In this document: positions 16,427 through 24,804 of the stretch, in pieces
Layout of the letters: each line of letters opens with the position of its first letter
How positions within the stretch are numbered: position 1 is the stretch's first letter
Assembly: GCF_000425845.1 (NCBI RefSeq)
Contig: NZ_AUEF01000001.1
Location: 372,001-436,000 of the forward strand
DNA from: Jeotgalicoccus psychrophilus DSM 19085
GTDB taxonomy: Bacteria > Bacillota > Bacilli > Staphylococcales > Salinicoccaceae
DNA: 64,000 bases
Reading direction: 5' to 3'
Program-made: the position numbers and the translations under genes
Notes under the pieces: model-generated
The model's database searches: none
Seen by the model: only the letters and a program-made list of their open reading frames with translations
What the model was told of the DNA's origin: nothing

Positions 16427-17185
16427 TTACTCTTCGATTTTAAAGTTTTTAATTGTTTTGCTGTCAGTGTCGATAATTACACCGCTGATTATCCCTTTGC
16501 CTTCATCCGGCACAACGTGACGTTCAGGCAGATTCGTAATAAATCTGCGGATCACTTCATCTTTACGGATACCTAGTATGCCATCTTTAAAACCGGTCAT
16601 GCCGACGTCAGTTATGTAAACTGTACCATTCGGCAGACGCGTCGCATCATTCGTCTGAACATGCGTATGTGTACCTACTACCGCATTCACCCGGCCGTCT
16701 AAATGATAGCCCATCGCGATTGACTCGCTCGTCGTTTCACTGTGGAAATCGACGAAAGCTGCATCGTATTCATGCTCTTCTAGAATTTTATCGATTACTG
16801 TGAACGGATTTTCAATCGGCTCGAGGAAACTGCGCGCCTGCAGATTAACGATTAATAATTTTTTACCGTTAATGTTAACGACGCGGCTGCCGTCACCCGG
16901 CGTACCTTCCGGGAAATTCGCCGGACGCACCATTTTGACATCCGTATCAAATAAATCATAGACGTCGCGTTTCGCGAACGCATGGTTACCCAGTGTGATA
17001 AAATCCGCGCCGCCATTTAAAATTTCTTTATAAGTACTTTCTGTAATACCCTTGCCGTGTGCCGCATTTTCACCATTCACAATCGTAAAATGTGCACCGT
17101 GCTCTCTTTTAAGCCCCGGCAAATAATTTTTAATCATGCGTCGGCCAATTTTTCCGACAACATCTCCAATGAATAAAATCCTCAT
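16427..17185 (-). CDS. ymdB: YmdB, calcineurin-like phosphodiesterase
   Basis: Metallophosphoesterase of the YmdB family (252 residues), shown in B. subtilis to hydrolyse 2',3'-cyclic nucleotides and to influence motility/biofilm switching. Metal-binding motifs are visible: GDVVGKIGR at the N terminus, NGENAAHGKG, GNHAF (near residue 70), DFHSETTSE and GTHTHVQTND. The start is the ATG with AGGGTGAT just upstream, one codon inside a possible TTG. The gene usually follows rny; here a NERD-domain gene and two repeat arrays have come between them. Confidence 0.94.
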   Translation of the reverse strand: MRILFIGDVVGKIGRRMIKNYLPGLKREHGAHFTIVNGENAAHGKGITESTYKEILNGGADFITLGNHAFAKRDVYDLFDTDVKMVRPANFPEGTPGDGSRVVNINGKKLLIVNLQARSFLEPIENPFTVIDKILEEHEYDAAFVDFHSETTSESIAMGYHLDGRVNAVVGTHTHVQTNDATRLPNGTVYITDVGMTGFKDGILGIRKDEVIRRFITNLPERHVVPDEGKGIISGVIIDTDSKTIKNFKIEE

Positions 17186-17289
17186 CAAATCACCCTATCT
17201 ATTTGCTTAATTATACATTAATTTTGCGTGGATAATAGAGAGAGTTTGGCGGGTGGGGGTGATTTTATGTCATTTGTGCTTCTCATGTC

Positions 17290-17455
17290 GCTCGTTGGGG
17301 AAATTAGGTCTAATTACCCCAACACGACGAGTTCATTAGGACGTTTAACGCTATTCGTCCCATTGTGATGGGCTCGTTAGGGCGATTATGATTAATAGTC
17401 CCAATGAGATGCGTTCATTAGGGTGATTACGTCTATTCGTCCCCACGTGGCCGGC
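17290..17455. repeat. Tandem 41-bp repeat array B
   Basis: Four units start at 17290, 17331, 17372 and 17413, exactly 41 bp apart, reading G[T/C]TC[A/G]TTnGG at the start and TATTCGTCCC or TAATAGTCCC in the second half. Units differ by several substitutions, so this is an old array. The first unit contains TTGGGG...CCCCAA, giving a strong hairpin. It ends about 12 bp from the stop codon of the NERD gene and fills most of the 282-bp ymdB-NERD gap; I see no open reading frame there. Confidence 0.85.
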
Positions 17456-17467
17456 CATACCCTTTGA

Positions 17468-18448
17468 CTATTCAAATTTTACAATTGTGTTCTTGTATCT
17501 TCGACCAGCGGTTGTCTTCAAAGCATCATTAAAATCATAATACTTAAAAGTATGTGTTGAGCTCCTTCCTCTCTTCTCAATATTACAATGTGCATTCATG
17601 AACCGTGCAAGTGTCGATTTTGTTAGCTGATTATTTATTAGATAAAGTATAGATTTTTTAGTGATTGGTTGATTATAAAATAGAAATTTATGATCGCTAA
17701 GTGCACGTAAAAAATGCGTTTCATTTGTTTCGGTTGTTCCGCAGTTACTGCAAGTAAAATGAAAACGTCTTTTTACCTGCTTAAAACTTTTGCATTCACC
17801 ACAATAAATTCCTAAACGCAGCCTGTTTATATCTGCCTTTTCGTTGAAGTATATATTATTAACTTTGTTATTATTTATGATGTTAGCAATTTTCTTGGCT
17901 TTGTCTCCCTTCTGACTGTTATTTAAGCTATGAAGATAACTCCTTAAATGACTGCGAACAATAACTTTATCCCATATACCGTCATTTTCACTCGTCAACC
18001 GGAAATCATCGTTGATAAAAATTAATGCAGCATCCACTTCAAATTTTACTGATGAATTCTTACTTAATTTCATTAGTTTACCTTTTGCTCTTCTTAGCTG
18101 TGCAAAGGCATCATCCTCCAGTGAGGTTCCATTTCTATACCAATCATCTTTAGTGTAATGATAGTCACCATGAAAATTTTTAATTTCATTTACTGTTACT
18201 TTATTATCTGTTATTACAATACTGTCATATTGAGTCACGGTATTTCCTACTTTCAGATAAACATCTCTAAAAATATAAACATTAGAATGCCCAGTCTCCT
18301 CAAAAATTTTATCGTACAAACATTCACCTTCAAAACCTTTTTTCAAAATCTTCATTTGATATTTTTCATTACGAGATAATTCTGAACGTGCGGAAAGAGC
18401 GTTATAGTACAAAAGTTCAACTGGTATTTCTCGATAATTAATAAACAA
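17468..18448 (-). CDS. NERD-domain protein with C-terminal zinc ribbon (paralogue 1)
   Basis: Nuclease-related-domain protein of 326 residues. The NERD core (about residues 35-130) has GFEGECLYDKIF, a D in QYDSIVI and the EIK motif in VNEIKNFHG, the acidic/lysine set expected of this PD-(D/E)XK-like fold. A four-Cys zinc ribbon follows (CGEC...CSNC, about residues 225-245), then a basic C-terminal region beginning NETHFLRALSDHKFLFYN. Start: a TTG with a perfect AGGAGG seven bases upstream, which gives the same N terminus and length as the paralogue at 34036-35013. An upstream ATG in frame would read through the likely promoter. DNA or RNA cleavage is inference; function unknown. Arrays of 41-bp repeats flank it on both sides. 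Confidence 0.85.
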   Translation of the reverse strand: MFINYREIPVELLYYNALSARSELSRNEKYQMKILKKGFEGECLYDKIFEETGHSNVYIFRDVYLKVGNTVTQYDSIVITDNKVTVNEIKNFHGDYHYTKDDWYRNGTSLEDDAFAQLRRAKGKLMKLSKNSSVKFEVDAALIFINDDFRLTSENDGIWDKVIVRSHLRSYLHSLNNSQKGDKAKKIANIINNNKVNNIYFNEKADINRLRLGIYCGECKSFKQVKRRFHFTCSNCGTTETNETHFLRALSDHKFLFYNQPITKKSILYLINNQLTKSTLARFMNAHCNIEKRGRSSTHTFKYYDFNDALKTTAGRRYKNTIVKFE

Positions 18449-18484
18449 ACTATCTCCTCCTAAATATAAAAAAGTATCTCTTAT

Positions 18485-18569
18485 ACTATATATACGGAGA
18501 AATGATGATTTCCTTTTAAAAAAGTTACTTAAATACAAAAATAGCAAAACTGGTTTACTTATTACACAA
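18485..18569 (-). promoter_or_regulatory. Conserved 85-bp upstream block of the NERD gene (copy 1)
   Basis: Nearly identical, about seven or eight mismatches by eye, to the block at the same position before the second NERD gene. On the minus strand it holds two TAAGTAA direct repeats about 30 bp apart, a T-rich tract, an A/T-rich segment ending AAAAGGAAATC, and a TATATATAGT -10-like element about 30-40 bp before the start codon. It is probably the promoter and operator region. Mismatches cluster just upstream of the -10. Confidence 0.75.
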
Positions 18570-18712
18570 GTTTATATATTTTTCCCATAAAATGTATGTG
18601 ACACTTTCACGAATACTCTATAAATCTGTATAGCTTCATGGGTATAATTAAAGTTTAGGTATGTAGATAAACTGATGACTTTCAGATGATTATAATGTCG
18701 ATCGATGGGAAT

Positions 18713-18856
18713 GCTCACATTGGGACGATAAAACTTATTTGTCCCATCGTGGACCGCTCATTGGGACGATAAAACTTATTTGCCCCATCGTGGACCGCTC
18801 ATTGGGACGATAAAACTTATTTGTCCCATCGTGGACCGCTCATTGGGACGATAAAC
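18713..18856. repeat. Tandem 41-bp repeat array C
   Basis: Units begin at 18713, 18756, 18797 and 18838 (the last truncated). The last three starts are exactly 41 bp apart and the first is offset by a two-base insertion. Units are almost identical: GCTCATTGGGACG at the start, then TGTCCCATCGTGGACC in the second half. TGGGAC and GTCCCA pair within each unit, with ATAA/TTAT extending the stem. It lies between the NERD gene and the rny terminator. The 449-bp gap from 18449 to 18897 holds only the conserved block, this array and the terminator. Confidence 0.9.
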
Positions 18857-18864
18857 AAGCAAAC

Positions 18865-18897
18865 AAAAAAGACCAGAGACTCCCGTCTCTGATCTTT
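18865..18897 (-). terminator. Intrinsic terminator of rny
   Basis: Stem AGATCAGAGAC / GTCTCTGGTCT with a GGGA loop, followed by a T6 run on the minus strand, directly after the rny stop. Confidence 0.9.
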
Positions 18898-20457
18898 TTA
18901 TTTTGCGTATTCTATGGCCCTCATCTCGCGGACAACTGTCACTTTTATGTGTCCTGGATATTGCAGTTCATCTTCTACACGTTTCTTAATGTCTCTTGCA
19001 AGACGATGTGCTTTTAAATCATCGATATCTTCAGGGCTTACCATTACGCGGATTTCGCGTCCAGCCTGAATTGCAAATGTTTTTTCTACGCCATCGTAGC
19101 TTTCTGCAATTTCTTCAAGTCTCTCTAAGCGTTTAACGTAGTTTTCCAACGTTTCACGACGCGCACCAGGGCGCGCTGCAGAGAGTGCATCTGCTGCTGC
19201 TACGAGAATTGAAATGACACTTGTCGGTTCAACATCACCGTGGTGTGACTGAATCGCATTGATTACCGTATCTTGTTCTTTGTAACGGGATGCGAGTTCG
19301 ACTCCGATTTCTACGTGGGAGCCTTCAATTTCGTGGTCGATTGCTTTGCCGATGTCATGCAGTAATCCTGCACGGCGGGCTAAAGCGACATTTTCGCCAA
19401 GTTCGCTCGCAAGTATTCCTGCGAGGTAGCCGACTTCAATCGAGTGCTTAAGTACATTTTGTCCGTAACTTAAGCGGTATTTCATTTTACCTAAGTGTTT
19501 TGCAAGCTCAGGGTGAAGGTTGTGAATATCAAGTTCGAATGCTGCAGCTTCACCTGCGTCACGGATTTCAGTTTCCATATTCCGACGGGCTTTATCCACC
19601 ATTTCTTCAATGCGTCCAGGGTGAATGCGGCCGTCCTGCACGAGTGCTTCGAGTGCACTTTTTGCAATTTGGCGTCTGATTGGATCAAATCCGGACAGAA
19701 TTACTGCTTCAGGTGTGTCATCGATTATAAGATCGACACCTGTCAGCGTTTCAAGCGTTCTGATATTTCGTCCTTCACGGCCGATAATGCGGCCTTTCAT
19801 TTCATCGTTCGGTAATGTGACTACTGATACCGTAGACTCACTAGTATATTCGGCTGCGTAACGCTGCGCTGTAAGTGCGAGCAGTTCACGCGCTTCTTTG
19901 TCTACTTCCCGAGTCGCTTTGTCTTTCTTTTCTTTAACCATTACAGCCATATCATGTGACAGTTCCTGTTCTACCTGCGAGAACATTTCTTGACGTGCTT
20001 CGTCGCGCGTCAATCCGGAGATGCGGGATAATTCTGTTTCTTGTTGACTTATCTTTTCATTAATCTTGTTATCCTTGGCATCAACCATTTGCTGTTTTTC
20101 TTCAATTTTAGCTTCTTTGTTTTCCAGCATGTCATCTTTCTTATCGAGTGATTCACTCTTACGGTCAAGCGATGTTTCACGCTGCAACAATCTGTTTTCA
20201 AACGCTTTCAAGTCGTTGCGCTGAGTATTCATTTCGCTGTCAAAAGCTTCTTTCAGATTTTGGTTTTCTTCTTTCGCTTCGAGCAGTTTTTCTTTCTTCA
20301 GGTTTTCGGATTCCTTGTTAGCTTCACTTATAATATGTTCAGCCGAAGTCCGTGCCTGACGCTGCTTGTTCGTCAATATATTATTGACAATAAAATATCC
20401 GATAACAACACCCAGAATAATACCAAGTAAGATTAAGAGAATGTCTATAAAGTCCAC
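18898..20457 (-). CDS. rny: RNase Y, membrane-anchored endoribonuclease
   Basis: Main mRNA decay-initiating endonuclease, 519 residues from the chosen start, the same length as in S. aureus. Order of domains: one N-terminal membrane segment ([18 protein letters not shown]), a long charged coiled coil (about residues 30-200), a KH domain ([18 protein letters not shown]) and an HD domain ([13 protein letters not shown]). A longer frame starts three codons earlier at a GTG that lies inside the ribosome-binding site GGGAGG; the next GTG is eight bases after it and is preferred. RicA, encoded nearby, is a known modulator of this enzyme in B. subtilis. Confidence 0.97.
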   Translation of the reverse strand: MDFIDILLILLGIILGVVIGYFIVNNILTNKQRQARTSAEHIISEANKESENLKKEKLLEAKEENQNLKEAFDSEMNTQRNDLKAFENRLLQRETSLDRKSESLDKKDDMLENKEAKIEEKQQMVDAKDNKINEKISQQETELSRISGLTRDEARQEMFSQVEQELSHDMAVMVKEKKDKATREVDKEARELLALTAQRYAAEYTSESTVSVVTLPNDEMKGRIIGREGRNIRTLETLTGVDLIIDDTPEAVILSGFDPIRRQIAKSALEALVQDGRIHPGRIEEMVDKARRNMETEIRDAGEAAAFELDIHNLHPELAKHLGKMKYRLSYGQNVLKHSIEVGYLAGILASELGENVALARRAGLLHDIGKAIDHEIEGSHVEIGVELASRYKEQDTVINAIQSHHGDVEPTSVISILVAAADALSAARPGARRETLENYVKRLERLEEIAESYDGVEKTFAIQAGREIRVMVSPEDIDDLKAHRLARDIKKRVEDELQYPGHIKVTVVREMRAIEYAK

Positions 20458-20556
20458 AATAAACACCTCCCTAACTAAGGTTCTAAAGTGTGTTAAATAT
20501 AATATGAGATTTAATTAAAATATTATATAATTCAATTCTAAATATAATCATAAAGA

Positions 20557-20594
20557 AAATCAAGCACGAGTATTTATAATACTGGTGCTTGATC
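20557..20594 (-). terminator. Intrinsic terminator of recA
   Basis: Stem ATCAAGCAC / GTGCTTGAT extended by AGTATT/AATACT, followed on the minus strand by TTTTCTTTA, about 30 bp after the recA stop. Confidence 0.85.
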
Positions 20595-20623
20595 TGAATG
20601 GCCTGTCATTAATCAGGCTTTAT

Positions 20624-21679
20624 TTATTTTTCAGACTCGTCTTCGTTCAATAAAGATTCATCTTCTTGTTTGTTTTCATCTTCGGGAATATCTTCACCGA
20701 ATCCAAGTGCCGAACGTAATTTACGTTCGATTTCTTCAAATAATGCTGGATTTTCTTTTAATGTTTTTCTGGCATTTTCTTTACCCTGGCCGAGACGTTC
20801 ACCATTGTAAGAATACCATGCGCCGGCTTTTTCAACGATTTCTTCTTCAACGCTCAGGTCGATTACTTCACCTGTACGTGAAATTCCTTCTCCGTACATA
20901 ATATCAACTTCGGCAACTTTAAATGGCGGAGCCACTTTGTTTTTAACGACTTTAATTTTCGTACGGTTACCGACGATATCCTGACCAATTTTAAGGCTCT
21001 CTGCACGTCTTACTTCAAGGCGTACTGAACTGTAGAATTTAAGTGCGCGCCCGCCTGTTGTTGTTTCAGGGTTACCGAACATGACACCGATTTTTTCACG
21101 AACCTGGTTAATGAAGATTGCTGTTGTATTACTTTTCGAAATAGCGCCTGACAGTTTTCTTAATGCCTGTGACATTAAACGAGCCTGCAGACCCATGTGC
21201 GAGTCTCCCATTTCCCCTTCGATTTCAGCTCTTGGTGTGAGTGCTGCAACTGAATCGACAACGACCATATCTACGGCGCCGCTTCGTACGAATGCTTCTG
21301 TAATCTCAAGTCCCTGCTCACCTGTATCAGGCTGAGAAATATATAGGTTATCGATATCGACACCTAATTTAGTTGCATATTCCGGATCCAGTGCGTGCTC
21401 TGCGTCGATGAACGCACAAATACCGCCCTGGCGCTGCGCTTCTGCAATTGCGTGCAGTGCAACAGTTGTTTTACCTGATGATTCAGGTCCATAAATTTCT
21501 ATAATACGGCCCTGCGGATATCCGCCTACGCCTAATGCTCTATCTAATGTAACTGAACCCGTTGAAGTTGTTTTAACTTTGCGTCCTGCGTCGTCCCCAA
21601 GCTTCATAACGGCACCTTTACCAAATGACTTTTCCATGTTTTTAATAACAGTATCTATCGCTTTATGTCTCTCGTCCAT
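20624..21679 (-). CDS. recA: RecA recombinase
   Basis: Strand-exchange ATPase and SOS co-protease, 351 residues. Walker [10 protein letters not shown] (near residue 66), Walker [13 protein letters not shown], the loop L2 region preceding [14 protein letters not shown], and an acidic C-terminal tail ([18 protein letters not shown]) are present. A LexA-type operator overlaps its promoter region, so it is SOS-regulated. pgsA lies directly upstream; cinA, which usually sits between them in staphylococci and bacilli, is missing here. Confidence 0.98.
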   Translation of the reverse strand: MDERHKAIDTVIKNMEKSFGKGAVMKLGDDAGRKVKTTSTGSVTLDRALGVGGYPQGRIIEIYGPESSGKTTVALHAIAEAQRQGGICAFIDAEHALDPEYATKLGVDIDNLYISQPDTGEQGLEITEAFVRSGAVDMVVVDSVAALTPRAEIEGEMGDSHMGLQARLMSQALRKLSGAISKSNTTAIFINQVREKIGVMFGNPETTTGGRALKFYSSVRLEVRRAESLKIGQDIVGNRTKIKVVKNKVAPPFKVAEVDIMYGEGISRTGEVIDLSVEEEIVEKAGAWYSYNGERLGQGKENARKTLKENPALFEEIERKLRSALGFGEDIPEDENKQEDESLLNEDESEK

Positions 21680-21709
21680 AATGTACCTCCAGTCGTAATC
21701 TCATAAATT

Positions 21710-21715
21710 ATTATA
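21710..21715 (-). promoter_or_regulatory. recA promoter -10 element
   Basis: A perfect TATAAT on the minus strand, 31 bp before the recA start. The 17-bp-spaced -35 hexamer (TTCGCT) is weak and lies inside the LexA box. Confidence 0.7.
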
Positions 21716-21735
21716 TCATGCACAAAATAAAAAAG

Positions 21736-21749
21736 CGAATATATGTTCG
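21736..21749. promoter_or_regulatory. LexA (SOS) box of recA
   Basis: CGAATATATGTTCG differs at one position from the Gram-positive LexA consensus CGAAC-N4-GTTCG. It overlaps the -35 region, so bound LexA would block the polymerase. The same inverted repeat followed by T6ATTTT on the minus strand could also act as a terminator for transcripts coming from pgsA. Confidence 0.85.
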
Positions 21750-21818
21750 CTTATAAAAACAGAATTCGAATAATTGCGGACAGTATTACAATAACCGTTT
21801 ATATTAGTCCTGAAACAG

Positions 21819-21848
21819 CAAAACTGCAGTGAAATCACCGCAGTTTTG
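21819..21848 (-). terminator. Intrinsic terminator of pgsA operon
   Basis: Stem CAAAACTGC / GCAGTTTTG with an inner GTGA/TCAC pairing, immediately after the pgsA stop. The following T-tract (CTGTTTC) is only moderate. Confidence 0.7.
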
Positions 21849-21849
21849 T

Positions 21850-22434
21850 TTATTTCTTATCAGCTTTAAACACTTCGCGCCCTTTGTAGAAGTATTCTAC
21901 TGCCGACAGAATCGTAAAGAACACTGCGATATACATAAACCACTGGCCGAGCGATATCGGTAAATATGTCGTGAAAATATCGCCGAACAGCAGAAATACA
22001 AGCGCCAGCATCTGGAAAACTGTTTTAATTTTCCCGAGCTGTCCCGCTGCCGAGACGAACCCCTGCTCTATTTGTAAGAGACGCAGGCCGGTTACTGCGA
22101 ATTCCCTCGCAATAATAACCACTGCAATCCAGCTGGAGATCGTATGCCATTCTACTAATACGATTAAGCCTGCGGCTACGAGCAGTTTATCAGCTAACGG
22201 ATCGAGGAATTTACCCATATTGGTAATCATATTCCACTTGCGTGCAAGATAGCCGTCCAAAAAATCCGTCAGTGCTGCAATAACAAATATCACTGCGGCG
22301 ATAAACTGCTCAACTAAAATAACTTCGCCGCCTAAAAATGTCATTGTGCCGAAGCCGAAGTCAAGGAGTGCAAAGACTAAAAAGACTGGAATTAATACGA
22401 CTCTAAAGACGGTTAGCCAGTTAGGTATGTTCAT
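21850..22434 (-). CDS. pgsA: PgsA, phosphatidylglycerophosphate synthase
   Basis: Integral membrane CDP-alcohol phosphotransferase that makes phosphatidylglycerol phosphate from CDP-diacylglycerol and glycerol 3-phosphate. The active-site motif D-G-x2-A-R-x8-G-x3-D-x3-D is visible as [23 protein letters not shown]. Length 194 residues with about five to six membrane segments. It is the last gene of the ftsK-ymf-rodZ-pgsA run. CdsA, which makes its CDP-diacylglycerol substrate, is encoded elsewhere in the window. Confidence 0.97.
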   Translation of the reverse strand: MNIPNWLTVFRVVLIPVFLVFALLDFGFGTMTFLGGEVILVEQFIAAVIFVIAALTDFLDGYLARKWNMITNMGKFLDPLADKLLVAAGLIVLVEWHTISSWIAVVIIAREFAVTGLRLLQIEQGFVSAAGQLGKIKTVFQMLALVFLLFGDIFTTYLPISLGQWFMYIAVFFTILSAVEYFYKGREVFKADKK

Positions 22435-22440
22435 TTGTTG

Positions 22441-23283
22441 TCACTCCCTTGTGATGTTAAATTGATAATATACTGTGACTGTATCACCGCGCTGGGAATT
22501 ATCTATCCCAGTGCCGTTTAATGAAATATCAAATGATGTTGAGTTGCCGAGCGCAAGATTGACAACCGTCGCTTTTGGGTCGATGTCAAAGGCTCCGCCG
22601 TCCGATTCTTCATACAGATAACTATTTTCAAGGTCATCCGTTAAACTGACCCAGGAAGATTCATCACCTGTCAGTTCAAGTGTCAGTTCTTCAGGTGCTG
22701 TGACATTATAAATCAGCGTGTTCCCTTCACGGTTAACGAAGCTCACCTCAGCCGTTGGTTCCGGCTCTTTCTCTGCAGCAGCTTCTTCTGTTGTTTCTGC
22801 GGGTTCTGCAGTTTCAGTTTCACCTTCTGCCGCTTCTTCCTCTTCATCTTCTTCGACCGTATCAGTCACTTCCTCAGCTGACTCATACACTCTTTTCGTT
22901 TCAAAAATATCACCTTGGGAGCCGATTTGCAGCAGCACCAGCCAGACGGCAAAGAGCACAACAATCATCGTAATAAAACCAAGCAGTACTTTTTTTAAGT
23001 ACTGGAAGTCCTGATTAGATTTTTGAATGCGCTTTTGACTGCCGGATGCAGCGGCCGGGATTTCATCTTCGAAACGCTCCAGTGTCTGCTCGGCATCCAT
23101 ATTTAAGAAATCTGCATATTTTCTAATTAGAAAGCGTGCGTGTTTAGGTTCAGGCAGCTGTGTCAGGTCGCCCGCTTCAATAATTTGAATAACGCTCCGT
23201 TTAATACCGGAACCGCGCTCCATTTCTTTTAAAGTGATGCCTGATTTTTCACGTTTATTTTGTAAATATGTCCCAAGTTTCAT
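22441..23283 (-). CDS. rodZ: RodZ-like cell-shape protein (HTH_25, membrane segment, DUF4115)
   Basis: Bitopic protein of 280 residues, counterpart of B. subtilis YmfM/RodZ. N terminus: an Xre-like helix-turn-helix (residues 1-75, LQNKREKSGITLKEMERGSGI). A basic stretch leads into one membrane segment (about residues 95-117, VLLGFITMIVVLFAVWLVLL). Then follow an extracytoplasmic Glu/Ala/Thr-rich linker (about residues 130-175, extremely acidic) and a C-terminal DUF4115 beta domain. In rods RodZ links MreB to the elongasome; in cocci its role is less clear. It lies 7 bp before pgsA. Confidence 0.9.
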   Translation of the reverse strand: MKLGTYLQNKREKSGITLKEMERGSGIKRSVIQIIEAGDLTQLPEPKHARFLIRKYADFLNMDAEQTLERFEDEIPAAASGSQKRIQKSNQDFQYLKKVLLGFITMIVVLFAVWLVLLQIGSQGDIFETKRVYESAEEVTDTVEEDEEEEAAEGETETAEPAETTEEAAAEKEPEPTAEVSFVNREGNTLIYNVTAPEELTLELTGDESSWVSLTDDLENSYLYEESDGGAFDIDPKATVVNLALGNSTSFDISLNGTGIDNSQRGDTVTVYYQFNITRE

Positions 23284-23299
23284 AGTTTGTTAGCTCCAA

Positions 23300-24121
23300 T
23301 TAGAAAAAGTCCATATTGTCACTTTCGAACCAGTGACGTTTCTTATGTTTTTCATAAGTGATTTCCTGCTCTTCATGTTCGCGGATTTCAATAATATAAT
23401 CAAAGTCATCCTGTGTTAATTTAAAGAAGGGATCATCGATTAATAAATCCGGATGCTCGACAACTGTCGTTCCATCATATTTAATGACCTGATTGACCAG
23501 ACGCTTATGATCAATACTTTTTGATTTTGATGTTACCGCACCGTCTATTATATAAACGTTGCCCTTATCGTATTCCTGCTTGTGGAGACTCGTGCGTTCC
23601 GTCTGCTTCAGCATGGTCGAGGACAGAAACAGCCATTTATCTCCTGCCGATACACTGCCGGCGACAACCGACTCAGTTTTCCCGACACGCGGCATGCCGC
23701 GGACGCCGATTAAGAACGTTTCATCGATATCGAATAAAATTGCTAAGAAGTCTACGACGACACTGATTTCTGCACGGGTGAATCTGAAAATATTTTTATT
23801 TTCTTCTGCCCGTTTAATAAATCTGCCGTGGCGGAGCGTTAATCTGTCAGTAATTGTAGGTGTCCGCATTTTGCCGACTTCAATTTCATCGACATGATCG
23901 CAAATCCATTTAAAGCGTTCCAGCTTCCACAAATTATCGGTACGGAGCAGTAATGCGCGCTGTGATACTTCCACACCGTTAATCGTTTTAATGCTGAGTC
24001 CGATATTTCCCATTAAACTTAAAATATCACCGAGCAGTCCCGGACGGTCGTCCAGGTTTTTATATTCTAAATATACTTCTTCGTCGCGTTCCGGATAAAA
24101 ATTAGGTTTTTCAGTATTCAC
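23300..24121 (-). CDS. ymfK: YmfK-like DUF3388 protein with ACT-like and P-loop regions
   Basis: Conserved Firmicutes protein of unknown function, 273 residues from the chosen start. The N-terminal third resembles an ACT regulatory domain (LDDRPGLLGDILSLMGNIGLSI), and a P-loop-like motif GVRGMPRVGKTES lies near residue 145. Start choice: a GTG overlapping the ymfI stop (GTGA) with GGGGGA eight bases upstream; an ATG three codons earlier lies inside that ribosome-binding site. The B. subtilis homologue is fused to DUF3243, which is absent here. It is co-transcribed with the EF-P modification genes but not proven to act with them. Confidence 0.85.
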   Translation of the reverse strand: MNTEKPNFYPERDEEVYLEYKNLDDRPGLLGDILSLMGNIGLSIKTINGVEVSQRALLLRTDNLWKLERFKWICDHVDEIEVGKMRTPTITDRLTLRHGRFIKRAEENKNIFRFTRAEISVVVDFLAILFDIDETFLIGVRGMPRVGKTESVVAGSVSAGDKWLFLSSTMLKQTERTSLHKQEYDKGNVYIIDGAVTSKSKSIDHKRLVNQVIKYDGTTVVEHPDLLIDDPFFKLTQDDFDYIIEIREHEEQEITYEKHKKRHWFESDNMDFF

Positions 24122-24804
24122 GTATACCATCCCCCGTTAATTTTTAAAACTTCTCCAGTAATGCTCCGCGCATTGTCAGATATTAAATATTCTACCGCTG
24201 ATGCCACTTCCCGGGGTTCGATTAAACGGCCCTGCGGGAGGTCTTCCAGCATCATCTCAATGTCTTCTTCGTTCAGCTTTAAGGTCATTTTACCACGGAC
24301 GACACCGGGAGCTACAGCATTAACTGTAATATTTGACGGTGCCAGCTCCTTCGCGAGGGATTTAACAAGCGTTTCCTGGGCCCCTTTAAACGTACTGTAG
24401 ATGCTTTCCATACTTGCACCATAGGTGCCCCAGACACTTGAAATCACGATGATACTCGCAGAGCCGCTCTGCCTCAGTTTCGGCAGCAGTACTTTGATAA
24501 AAGTAATCAGCGCTCTGACACTGACGTTGTACTGCGCATCCACCTGTTTAAGCCTGGTGTCCTGGATCAGCTCGAACAATGCCTCACCCGGCGTAAAAAT
24601 CAGCGTATCAACTGTTTTTAGCCCGTTAAAGCAATCCTTAATTTCACTTTCTTTAAAAGGCTCTGATAAGTCAAGATAGTGATGCGTACTTTTAAGTTCA
24701 GGGGTATTTCTGTGCGAGAAAGTAATCAGCTTATCGTCTTTTAAACATTCATGAATACTCTTTCCAATATCACCTGTCGCACCGACTAAGACGATATTAT
24801 TCAT
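24118..24804 (-). CDS. ymfI: YmfI, EF-P 5-aminopentanone reductase (SDR family)
   Basis: Short-chain dehydrogenase of 228 residues. The NADPH motif is GATGDIG at the N terminus, the catalytic Ser is in ISSVWG, and the Y-x3-K motif is YSTFK. In B. subtilis YmfI reduces the 5-aminopentanone intermediate on Lys32 of elongation factor P to 5-aminopentanol, a modification needed for swarming and for polyproline translation. It overlaps ymfH by 8 bp and ymfK by 4 bp, so the four ymf genes form one translationally coupled cluster. Confidence 0.9.
   Translation of the reverse strand: MNNIVLVGATGDIGKSIHECLKDDKLITFSHRNTPELKSTHHYLDLSEPFKESEIKDCFNGLKTVDTLIFTPGEALFELIQDTRLKQVDAQYNVSVRALITFIKVLLPKLRQSGSASIIVISSVWGTYGASMESIYSTFKGAQETLVKSLAKELAPSNITVNAVAPGVVRGKMTLKLNEEDIEMMLEDLPQGRLIEPREVASAVEYLISDNARSITGEVLKINGGWYT

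Noticed and set aside
18449-18547. N-terminal extension of NERD paralogue 1 from an upstream ATG
   Set aside because: The extension runs through the conserved promoter-like block. A TTG with a perfect AGGAGG gives a protein collinear with its paralogue.
22718-23014. Ser/Val-rich plus-strand frame opposite rodZ
   Set aside because: Mirror image of the Glu/Ala-rich linker of RodZ. The real gene is on the minus strand with domains in the right order.
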